A DNA stretch of 5,160 nucleotides from Lachnospiraceae bacterium UBA7086 (lineage in GTDB: Bacteria > Bacillota > Clostridia > Lachnospirales > Lachnospiraceae), in contig DKZA01000020.1 in assembly GCA_002492525.1 (NCBI GenBank), positions 1 through 5,160 of the forward strand. The letters are read 5' to 3'. The position numbers were made by a program, and so were the translations under genes. A model generated the notes under the pieces. The model made no database searches and had not been told where the DNA came from. It saw only the letters and a program-made list of their open reading frames with translations. Shown here in pieces: positions 1 through 4,817 of the stretch. The first letter of the stretch is position 1. Each line of letters starts with the position of its first letter.

Positions 1-77
1 TACACCGTACCGATACTGAAATGCAGGAGCAATGCCGGGATTGCGGCACGCACCCATTTGTTTTGACAGTTTTTCAT
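1..77 (-). CDS. OFA-family MFS transporter, N-terminal fragment (runs off left edge)
   Basis: Only the first 25 codons are inside the window. The start is the ATG at 77-75, preceded by an AAAGGA ribosome binding site (89-94) 11 nt upstream. The translated N-terminus is a short polar, basic stretch (KNCQNKWVRA) followed by IPALLLHFSIGTV, the beginning of the first membrane helix. This resembles the start of oxalate/formate-antiporter-type (OFA) major facilitator proteins from clostridia, where an 'IPALL.H..IGTVY' segment opens helix 1. OFA proteins are about 400-residue, 12-helix inner-membrane carriers of small carboxylates; the substrate cannot be told from this fragment. The gene follows GH53 on the same strand after 139 bp but has its own promoter candidate, so it need not belong to the sugar operon. 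The family call is from recognition of a short segment; the rest of the protein is not visible. Confidence 0.65.
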   Translation of the reverse strand, partial: MKNCQNKWVRAAIPALLLHFSIGTV

Positions 78-132
78 GATAACTACTATCCTTTCGTAAT
101 AATAAAGTGTAAAATCGCATGTAACTTTAATC

Positions 133-161
133 ATTTTATTACAAAACCAAAGGAATTTCAA
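133..161 (-). promoter_or_regulatory. Candidate sigma-A promoter for the MFS gene
   Basis: On the minus strand a TTGAAA -35 box (161-156) and a TAAAAT -10 box (138-133) are separated by exactly 17 bp. They lie in AT-rich DNA, about 55 bp upstream of the MFS start codon. This suggests the transporter can be transcribed independently of the GH53 gene. No experimental support is available. Confidence 0.5.
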
Positions 162-216
162 GATACATTCCTATTACATACAGCAACCATTCTTTTAATC
201 GTTATTTTCAATCCCT

Positions 217-1329
217 TCAAACATCCGGTTGATAGTCCCGAATGACTTCCAACGAGGGTAATGCATTGCCCTCGTAGTCAAATAATGCCTGATTTGCCCA
301 CTCATTGCCGCCGGGGCCTTCTTCCTCAATATACTGCAATGCTTCTTTCGATGCCCATCCTGAACCTGCCACTGGAATCCAGGCCGGCTCCCAGTAGAAA
401 AATCCTCTGCCTTTGTGGTCCGGCACCTGCTCTATCACCCGGAATAAAGCTTTCATGAAATCCCGCTGTCCTTCTCTGCTCATGGGAAAAGCCGCCTTCT
501 CTACAAGCGCCGGTTTGGTGGCATAACCCTTTCGCTCCTGCGGCCCCAGTTTCTCATACGCCGCATAATCTTCCATCGTAAAACCCATGGACACCTCGAC
601 CACCATAAGTTCCTTACCATATCGGACTGCCAGATCGTTCATGTTACTCTGCAGATCTTCCAGAGATCCGTGCCAAAAAGGATAATAAGACAGACCAATG
701 ATCTGAAAATCTCCTCCCTGCTCAAGATAATGATCAAACCAATCCCTGTACATGGCATTGTTTCCCCCATTATCCAGATGCAGTATGATCGGGATTTCTC
801 TATTTACCTCTCGTACACCGCGGATTCCCGCCTTGATAAAACGGGTCAGATTATCATATGCCGGCAGTTTCCCCCATGGCCATAACATGCCGTTAGTCAG
901 TTCGTTTCCCACCTGAATCAAGGTAGGAAATGCCCCTGCCTCCCGCATTGCAAGCAAAGTATCCCTCGTATAAGTAAACACAGCTTCTTCCAGCCGTCCA
1001 GCTTCCATTCCTCTCCAGGCCTTAGGCACACGCTGTTTGCCGGGATCCGCCCAGAAATCACTGTACTGAATATCCAAAAGCACTCCCATACCATGAGAAA
1101 GCCCCCTGCGTGATAATTCGATCGTCGTAGACAAATCATTCGTGCCCGCCCCATAGGGTATTCCTTCTTCTGAATAAGGATCATTCCACAGTCTGAGTCT
1201 TATGGCATTGAATCCATAGTCTTTTAAAATAACAAAGATATCTTTCTCGACACCATGATCATAAAACCTGCCGCCAAGGCTCTCCACTTCTTTGATCGTG
1301 GAAATATCTGCTCCCTTTATATATTGCAT
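217..1329 (-). CDS. GH53 arabinogalactan endo-beta-1,4-galactanase, intracellular
   Basis: This 370-aa protein is a full-length glycoside hydrolase of family 53, a (beta/alpha)8-barrel clan GH-A family that cleaves beta-1,4-galactan, the side chain of pectic rhamnogalacturonan I. Visible family motifs in order are IKGADIS (4-10), AIRLRLWNDP (42-51), QYSDFWADPGKQ (88-99) with PKAW (102-105), QVGNEL (139-144) holding the acid/base Glu143, HLDNGG (184-189), IGLSYYPFWHG (211-221), VVEVSMGFT (243-251) with the probable nucleophile Glu245, FYWEPAWIP (311-319) and the terminal NQALFDYEGNALPSL (346-360). The start is the ATG with an AAAGGA site (1345-1340) 10 nt upstream, and the barrel begins almost at residue 1, so there is no room for a signal peptide. 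Characterised GH53 enzymes are usually secreted, so this one probably acts on imported oligosaccharides in the cytoplasm. The His normally preceding YSD is Gln88 here. It lies 72 bp after the zinc-ribbon gene with no clear promoter or terminator between, consistent with one operon. The family is near certain; exact substrate is inferred. Confidence 0.93.
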   Translation of the reverse strand: MQYIKGADISTIKEVESLGGRFYDHGVEKDIFVILKDYGFNAIRLRLWNDPYSEEGIPYGAGTNDLSTTIELSRRGLSHGMGVLLDIQYSDFWADPGKQRVPKAWRGMEAGRLEEAVFTYTRDTLLAMREAGAFPTLIQVGNELTNGMLWPWGKLPAYDNLTRFIKAGIRGVREVNREIPIILHLDNGGNNAMYRDWFDHYLEQGGDFQIIGLSYYPFWHGSLEDLQSNMNDLAVRYGKELMVVEVSMGFTMEDYAAYEKLGPQERKGYATKPALVEKAAFPMSREGQRDFMKALFRVIEQVPDHKGRGFFYWEPAWIPVAGSGWASKEALQYIEEEGPGGNEWANQALFDYEGNALPSLEVIRDYQPDV

Positions 1330-1401
1330 AACACACGTTTCCTTTCAGGGCTTTGAGGGTAAGAACAGTGCTTAAATGCCTTTTTCTTTCCTCCTCTTTG
1401 T

Positions 1402-1620
1402 TCAGTCAAAATCAAACTTGGTAAATCTCTTCATGGCATCCTTATATCGGAACCGCACCAGTTCATTTTTCTCAAGCACATCCTCTTCCGTTCCCACATA
1501 CTGACAGCGGATACAATAAAATTCCTTCTTATCTTTGTCATAAAACATATCAATATCCAAATCCCTCATAAAACAGGAAGGACACCTGTAATTTAATTTG
1601 CCTTTGCCAGATTGAGCCAT
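1402..1620 (-). CDS. Small four-cysteine zinc-ribbon protein
   Basis: This 72-aa protein has two cysteine pairs, CPSC (13-16) and CIRC (36-39), in the layout of a zinc ribbon: two beta-hairpin knuckles holding one structural Zn. The N-terminus (MAQSGKGKLNYR) is basic. After the second knuckle come an acidic stretch (EEDVLEKNE, 45-53) and a basic, aromatic tail (RFRYKDAMKRFTKFDFD). The ATG start is supported by a very strong AAGGAGGT site (1637-1630) 9 nt upstream. The gene overlaps the 3' end of the 612-aa gene by 28 bp in another frame, so translation is probably coupled. I do not recognise a named family. Zinc ribbons of this size can bind nucleic acid or act as protein-interaction modules, but nothing here chooses between these. 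Its place between two carbohydrate-enzyme-like genes is unusual and may mean a regulatory or accessory role. Confidence 0.85.
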   Translation of the reverse strand: MAQSGKGKLNYRCPSCFMRDLDIDMFYDKDKKEFYCIRCQYVGTEEDVLEKNELVRFRYKDAMKRFTKFDFD

Positions 1621-3431
1621 GTCGCAAATACCTCCTTATCCTTTAAACTGGTGGTGTAACCTAATGTAAACATGGGTGAGAACGCATATCCTTCTCTGAT
1701 ATACCCCACGGCCTCTTTTTTCTCACAACTGATAGATACTCTCGTTTCAATCTCCGGAATCACAGCCACAGCCTCTGTGGCACCCATGATCTGCTCCTCA
1801 CGGCACTTATAGGCATAATCTATCTTCTTCATCTCACTGCCATCAGTAATCGACAACTTCACGTTCGTCATATCTTCCGAATACTCCGTAGTCCCATAGC
1901 AGGCCACCATATATTCATTAATCCCCACTTCTGCAGCCGGGTCGCTCATCTCAAGGATTATCCGTTCTATCTTGATATTGGAACTTCCCTCCTCAAAGTA
2001 CATCTTGGTCTGCAACTTCACTGTCAGATTATTAAACTCAATGTCCACAGGATCCAGTGTCAGAATCCTGGTATTACCCTCCTGAGAAAAATGCGCTTTT
2101 GTCCTGCAAAGACATAAATCCACTTCTTCTCCTTTGTAGGTAAGTTTCGCACTTCTAACCGTACCTTCCCCTGCATAATGCGTAAAGTATCCCGCCCGAT
2201 ACTTTTCCTGAATCAGGAAAGGATAAGAAGCGTCTGTCACATGTTTGGTGCCAATTCCCACCGGCCATTCCAGTTTCGCCGCGTAAGGACGAAGATCCAC
2301 GATGGCGCCGCCCTGATCCATATTTGCACAGACTCTCATATAAGGATCGCAATACCAGAATAACTGTTTCTCTGATCCATAGAGAATGTCCCTCCAAAGG
2401 GCACACTCCGGTTCTGTAAGCCTCCTGTGGGAGCGAAAATAATCTGCAAATTCCGCCATGGTCATATCATCCAGCTTACCTTCTTTTTTTAACTGTCCAT
2501 AGTATGCCATACCATCCTCATAAGACTTCAAAAGAAGCTCATAAGGTGCCTCCCAGCGTCCCATCTTATTCATCCAGCCGGGCCCTACAAACACCATGTT
2601 GTAAGCATAACCATTGTTATATTTTGCCAGCGACCGGAACTGATCTATCAAATTATACAGATATGGATATTCCCAGGTCTTAGAATCATAACACATGCTA
2701 CGTAATACATTCTGGGGATGAGTCCCAAAGTTTGACCCATTGCCGTCATAACAGGCAATCAAATCTCTCGACAGATGAGGAATGGCCACAATACCACTGT
2801 CCTCCGTCTCATTAGCCGCCGGCGCATGTACATTCTGCTTACTGGGAATCCAGGGCGCCCAGGGACCGCCATCCATAAACGTATACCAGGAGTTATTGCA
2901 AGTATGATAAGCCTTCGGACCTTCTTCCCAACAAGTTGCCACCGCGCATTTCACCATCGGATACTTCTCTTTGATATAATTCACCAGATCGGCATCCAAA
3001 TAATAAGATCCTGTGGATTCCGGGTAAAATCCGAACCTGTCATAGAACTTACCAAACACATCATCCACAATCGACTTCTTATCCTCCATAGAAAACATCC
3101 AGATACAGAAATCCTTCGTTTTATATTTCTCTCGGAATTCCTCGCAGGGAAGTCCCAATAAAGATAATGCAATCTCGTCTCCATATTTCTCATGATCTTC
3201 TTTGGCAAGCAAAACCGCCTCATCATTAAATAATGAAGCGTATGTCATCTGAATGGTAGTTTTTAGGCCGTTCTTATGCGCAATCGCCTGCTGTGTCTTA
3301 AAGATATCCAAAGATTCTGTCAAAAGCTCCTTTCTTCCGATATCCTCCTCTTTGCCGTGTCCGGTCACCTTCTCAGCATACTCAGGTACCATCTCCGGCC
3401 GATGAATGATGTTGACAATAAACTTATCCAT
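1593..3431 (-). CDS. Uncharacterised two-domain protein, probable glycoside hydrolase/deacetylase-type barrel (DUF3863/DUF3864-like)
   Basis: This 612-aa cytoplasmic protein starts at an ATG with a GGAGGA site (3446-3441) 9 nt upstream. It has no signal peptide and no membrane segment. Residues 1 to about 380 look like an alpha/beta barrel: an early strand FIVNIIHRPEM (4-14), TTIQMTYASLFND (58-70), then GFYPESTGSYYLDADLVNY (134-152) followed by KYPMVKCAVATCWEEGP (156-172), a pattern typical of polysaccharide-deacetylase and GH57/GH38-type barrels. Other polar, possibly active-site segments are IPHLSRD (217-223) and CYDGNGSNFGTHP (227-239). From about 385 on the protein is beta-rich and resembles a C-terminal sandwich domain. 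From memory it matches the DUF3863/DUF3864 proteins of gut bacteria, whose activity I do not know; this needs a profile search. It is the first gene after a near-consensus promoter and overlaps the zinc-ribbon gene by 28 bp, with GH53 downstream. A role in breaking down or trimming a complex glycan is inferred from fold and neighbours, not shown. Confidence 0.8.
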   Translation of the reverse strand: MDKFIVNIIHRPEMVPEYAEKVTGHGKEEDIGRKELLTESLDIFKTQQAIAHKNGLKTTIQMTYASLFNDEAVLLAKEDHEKYGDEIALSLLGLPCEEFREKYKTKDFCIWMFSMEDKKSIVDDVFGKFYDRFGFYPESTGSYYLDADLVNYIKEKYPMVKCAVATCWEEGPKAYHTCNNSWYTFMDGGPWAPWIPSKQNVHAPAANETEDSGIVAIPHLSRDLIACYDGNGSNFGTHPQNVLRSMCYDSKTWEYPYLYNLIDQFRSLAKYNNGYAYNMVFVGPGWMNKMGRWEAPYELLLKSYEDGMAYYGQLKKEGKLDDMTMAEFADYFRSHRRLTEPECALWRDILYGSEKQLFWYCDPYMRVCANMDQGGAIVDLRPYAAKLEWPVGIGTKHVTDASYPFLIQEKYRAGYFTHYAGEGTVRSAKLTYKGEEVDLCLCRTKAHFSQEGNTRILTLDPVDIEFNNLTVKLQTKMYFEEGSSNIKIERIILEMSDPAAEVGINEYMVACYGTTEYSEDMTNVKLSITDGSEMKKIDYAYKCREEQIMGATEAVAVIPEIETRVSISCEKKEAVGYIREGYAFSPMFTLGYTTSLKDKEVFATWLNLAKAN

Positions 3432-3508
3432 ACTGCCCTGTCCTCCGATTTCTTCTTAAATTCCTGATTTGTTTCCCTTTGTTTTCTTAACATTATAAAT
3501 CATATAAT

Positions 3509-3547
3509 CGATGCGGTTTGTTTGGTGAATTTTACTTTGCGCAATCG
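3509..3547 (-). promoter_or_regulatory. Possible operator: palindrome and imperfect inverted repeat downstream of promoter
   Basis: A perfect 8-bp palindrome TTGCGCAA (3537-3544) lies about 12-20 nt after the expected transcription start of the 612-aa gene. Its flank CGCAATCG (3540-3547) is repeated in inverted form as CGATGCG (3509-3515) with one base missing. The position would suit a repressor roadblock of the LacI/GalR kind, or the two arms could form a weak leader hairpin. It is not a good match to a catabolite (cre) consensus. The regulator is not in the window. Confidence 0.25.
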
Positions 3548-3562
3548 GTTGTTCATTCTCAA

Positions 3563-3591
3563 ATGATAACAAAATGCACAGATGATGTCAA
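3563..3591 (-). promoter_or_regulatory. Near-consensus sigma-A promoter for the 612-aa / zinc-ribbon / GH53 operon
   Basis: On the minus strand a perfect TTGACA -35 box (3591-3586) is followed by exactly 17 bp and a TATCAT -10 box (3568-3563). Transcription would begin near 3556, giving a 5' leader of about 125 nt before the 612-aa start codon. The -35 box lies only 12 bp beyond the U-tract of the preceding terminator, so the operon is insulated from upstream reading. This is the best promoter in the window. Confidence 0.7.
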
Positions 3592-3603
3592 TGTATTTTT
3601 AAG

Positions 3604-3635
3604 AAAAAAGAGTCCATGTTGTAAAGCATGGACCC
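3604..3635 (-). terminator. Rho-independent terminator of Rpn copy A, with a DUF3842-tail-like sequence
   Basis: Read on the minus strand, GTCCATG (3633-3627) pairs with CATGGAC (3618-3612) around an 8-nt loop and is followed by six T (3609-3604), a standard intrinsic terminator about 30 nt after the Rpn stop codon. The plus strand of the same stretch reads GAG TCC ATG TTG TAA (3610-3624), the same codons and stop that end the DUF3842 gene at 4769-4783 except for one synonymous change. This makes it likely that the terminator was copied together with the tail of a DUF3842 gene. Confidence 0.75.
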
Positions 3636-3672
3636 TTCTTTCTGTTACTTATTCCTGTTACTATTTAATTAT

Positions 3673-4034
3673 CCATAAGATTTTCCTGTATCATAAACTG
3701 CTCTATGGATTTTGCCTTAGCTGCCGACAAAAGCCATCTTTTCATCGTTTCTTCCTCTTTTTCTGTCTTAATCCTCTGTACAAGGCTCTCTGGCAATCTT
3801 TCTCCTCCTTCTGTATTTTCCAGTAACTGAAGAATATCTTCCGCTTTTCCCTCAGCTTTACCCTCAGCTTTTCCCTCCGCTTTTCCTGCTTCTCGCCCCC
3901 GCGCTTCACCGATGGCAATCCCTTCATCCCTTACATACTCATCTTCATCCCAGCGGTCTCTCTTCGCCCTCCAATAATCATCATATATCCACCGCAATGT
4001 CCTTATCAGCCCCATATGTCTTACCACCTCTGCC
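3673..4034. repeat. Direct repeat, copy A
   Basis: This stretch matches 4835-5160 in the same orientation. Outside the tandem-repeat tract I count about six substitutions over roughly 325 aligned bases. Copy A is 36 bp longer, all in the GKAE tract. The match continues to the right edge of the window in copy B, so its true upstream end is unknown. Outward of the stop codons the similarity drops and then returns at the terminator hairpins. Confidence 0.93.
3841..3886 (-). repeat. 12-bp tandem repeat encoding GKAE units, copy A
   Basis: The minus strand carries four units of a 12-bp repeat (plus-strand unit close to CTTTTCCCTCAG) that translate as GKAEGKAEGKAEGKAE. They are preceded by the degenerate EARGREA. 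The unit is a multiple of three, so changes in number keep the frame. Copy B has three clean units and lacks the degenerate part, a difference of exactly 36 bp, or three units. Confidence 0.85.
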
Positions 4035-4120
4035 ACGTCTCTCAAAAACTGTTTCCTGACTTTTTCATAGTCAAACAGCTCTTTGAACGCATAGATATTC
4101 TGAAGATTGAAAACATTCTA

Positions 4121-4254
4121 TTTAACGTACTGTTTTTATCTGTAAATTGTTATGCTTTGAGATTTATTATAAAGAGCCTAAGAATTTGTGTCAAGTACAA
4201 CTTTTAACTTCATAAAGACTCTTATACCCCCTGAAACTTCCGTACATCTAATGA
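4121..4254. other. AT-rich intergenic stretch with no recognised feature
   Basis: Between the frame of Rpn copy A and the DUF3842 promoter the DNA is AT-rich. I see no gene, no strong hairpin with a T-tract and no tRNA-like sequence. A spaced TATAAAGAG / CTCTTATA inverted match is too weak and distant to call. The missing N-terminal part of Rpn copy A should lie here and does not. Confidence 0.6.
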
Positions 4255-4283
4255 TTGTAGAATGAGCAAAAACAGCGTATAGT
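4255..4283 (+). promoter_or_regulatory. Candidate sigma-A promoter for the DUF3842 gene
   Basis: A TTGTAG -35 box (4255-4260) and a TATAGT -10 box (4278-4283) are separated by 17 bp. A second possible -10, TATTAT at 4286-4291, lies just downstream. Transcription would start near 4290 and give a leader of about 90 nt. Confidence 0.5.
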
Positions 4284-4326
4284 AATATTATAAAGTTTAG
4301 GAAAAAGCAGCAGCTGTAGCGCAATG

Positions 4327-4361
4327 ATTTTGCATCGCAATCCCATTACAGATTGCAAAAT
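4327..4361 (+). promoter_or_regulatory. Structured leader with two mutually exclusive hairpins
   Basis: ATTTTGCA (4327-4334) can pair perfectly with TGCAAAAT (4354-4361). Alternatively GCAATC (4337-4342) pairs perfectly with GATTGC (4351-4356) around an 8-nt loop. The right arms overlap at 4354-4356, so both cannot form fully at once. The structure ends directly against the first Shine-Dalgarno copy. It matches no riboswitch class I know and is short, so a regulatory role is only a possibility. Confidence 0.3.
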
Positions 4362-4377
4362 GGAGGACAGGAGGACA
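4362..4377 (+). promoter_or_regulatory. Duplicated Shine-Dalgarno of the DUF3842 gene
   Basis: The octamer GGAGGACA occurs twice in tandem (4362-4369 and 4370-4377) directly before the ATG at 4379. This gives two GGAGGA ribosome binding sites with spacings of 11 and about 3 nt. The combined AGGAGG at 4369-4374 lies 4 nt from the ATG, which is tight. The upstream copy has the more usual spacing. Confidence 0.65.
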
Positions 4378-4378
4378 T

Positions 4379-4783
4379 ATGAAAATTACGATAATAGACG
4401 GCCAGGGCGGCCGGATTGGAAAGTCGATCATTGAACAAATCAAAAAGAAACATCCGGAGCTGGAATTATATGCCATTGGCACTAACAGCATCGCCACCTC
4501 CGCCATGCTCAAAGCGGGTGCAGATTATGGTGCCACCGGAGATAACGCAGTAATTGTTAATGCGTCAGACTCCGATCTGATTGTAGGGCCTATCGGTATT
4601 GTATTTGCTAATGCTCTTCTCGGTGAAATCACACCGGCAATTGCTGCCGCCATCGGCGCAAGCAGGGCCTTCAAAATCTTAATCCCCGTAAACCGCTGCA
4701 ATCACTTTGTAGCAGGCTGCAAAGAAGCTCCCATGGGAGACTATATTCGTATTGCCATAGAAAAAATAGAGTCCATGCTGTAA
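4379..4783 (+). CDS. DUF3842 family protein (Rossmann-like)
   Basis: This 134-aa cytoplasmic protein is recognised as DUF3842, a small family widespread in clostridia. It opens with a beta strand and a glycine-rich loop, MKITIIDGQGGRIGKSI (1-17), where GQGGRIG (8-14) is the usual dinucleotide-type turn. LELYAIGTNSIATSAMLKAG (28-47) follows, then the GATGDNAV segment (51-58), a DLIVGPIGIV strand/loop (66-75), an Ala-rich helix (about 85-95), and a C-terminal part with cysteines in NRCNHFVAGCKEAPMGD (104-120). Length and motif order fit an intact member. The start is fixed by the double GGAGGA upstream. No biochemical role is known to me; the fold suggests binding of a nucleotide or cofactor. 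The gene stands alone on the plus strand between two Rpn copies that read towards or away from it, and its last codons double as the terminator of Rpn copy B. Confidence 0.88.
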   Translation: MKITIIDGQGGRIGKSIIEQIKKKHPELELYAIGTNSIATSAMLKAGADYGATGDNAVIVNASDSDLIVGPIGIVFANALLGEITPAIAAAIGASRAFKILIPVNRCNHFVAGCKEAPMGDYIRIAIEKIESML

Positions 4784-4795
4784 GGCGTGGGCTCT
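4762..4795 (-). terminator. Terminator of Rpn copy B embedded in the DUF3842 3' end
   Basis: On the minus strand AGAGCCCACG (4795-4786) pairs with CATGGACTCT (4777-4768), with two G-U pairs and an 8-nt loop, and is followed by a T-tract (4766-4761). It lies about 25 nt beyond the Rpn copy B stop codon. The stem's left arm and the A-run on the plus strand encode the last residues of DUF3842 (EKIESML, stop 4781-4783). It may also weakly terminate the plus-strand transcript, but that side lacks a good T-tract. Confidence 0.65.
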
Positions 4796-4817
4796 GATTC
4801 TATTGGATTCCCGACAA

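Larger units (their letters stand above)
3665..4045 (-). pseudogene. Rpn/YhgA-like (recombination-promoting nuclease) gene, 5'-truncated copy A
   Basis: The frame gives 126 aa from a TTG at 4045 and stays open without an ATG back to a stop at 4120-4118. The protein holds RTLRWIYDDYWRAKRDRWDE, then EYVRDEGIAIG, then a low-complexity GKAE-repeat segment, then a helical C-terminal tail (ERLPESLVQRIKTEKEEE, RWLLSAAKAKSIEQFM). Repeat-rich, charged C-termini with G-K/R-A/E-E repeats are characteristic of the Rpn/PD-(D/E)XK 'recombination-promoting nuclease/putative transposase' family that is multicopy in clostridia. Full-length members are near 300 aa with the nuclease domain at the N-terminus; that domain is absent, and AT-rich non-coding DNA lies upstream. 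I therefore read it as a truncated relic, although a weak AGGA upstream of the TTG leaves translation possible. It is nearly identical to copy B at 4818-5160. The family call rests on the tail only, so it is moderate. Confidence 0.6.

Noticed and set aside
151..172. AGGAAT / ATTCCT inverted repeat after GH53 as a terminator
   Set aside because: The stem is only 6 bp and AT-rich, the T-run after it is interrupted, and it overlaps the -35 box of the MFS promoter. Not strong enough to call a terminator.
1390..1396. Strong GAGGAGG on the minus strand after the zinc-ribbon stop codon
   Set aside because: It looks like a ribosome binding site, but no ATG, GTG or TTG follows at a usable distance; the next codons run into TAA. 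The GH53 start has its own AAAGGA site. Probably a chance or relic purine run.
2775..3161. Long plus-strand open frame of 128 codons
   Set aside because: It lies wholly antisense to the well-supported 612-aa gene, has no good ribosome binding site and gives a basic, unfamiliar protein. It is a shadow frame.
3518..3826. Plus-strand open frame of 102 codons across the promoter, terminator and Rpn copy A
   Set aside because: It is antisense to the Rpn tail and runs through the operon promoter and a terminator hairpin. A similar shadow occurs at 4803-4988 only because the Rpn DNA is duplicated.
3841..3910. Possible CRISPR array from the short tandem units
   Set aside because: The units are 12 bp, directly adjacent with no spacers, and code in frame for GKAE inside a protein. 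They are a coding minisatellite.
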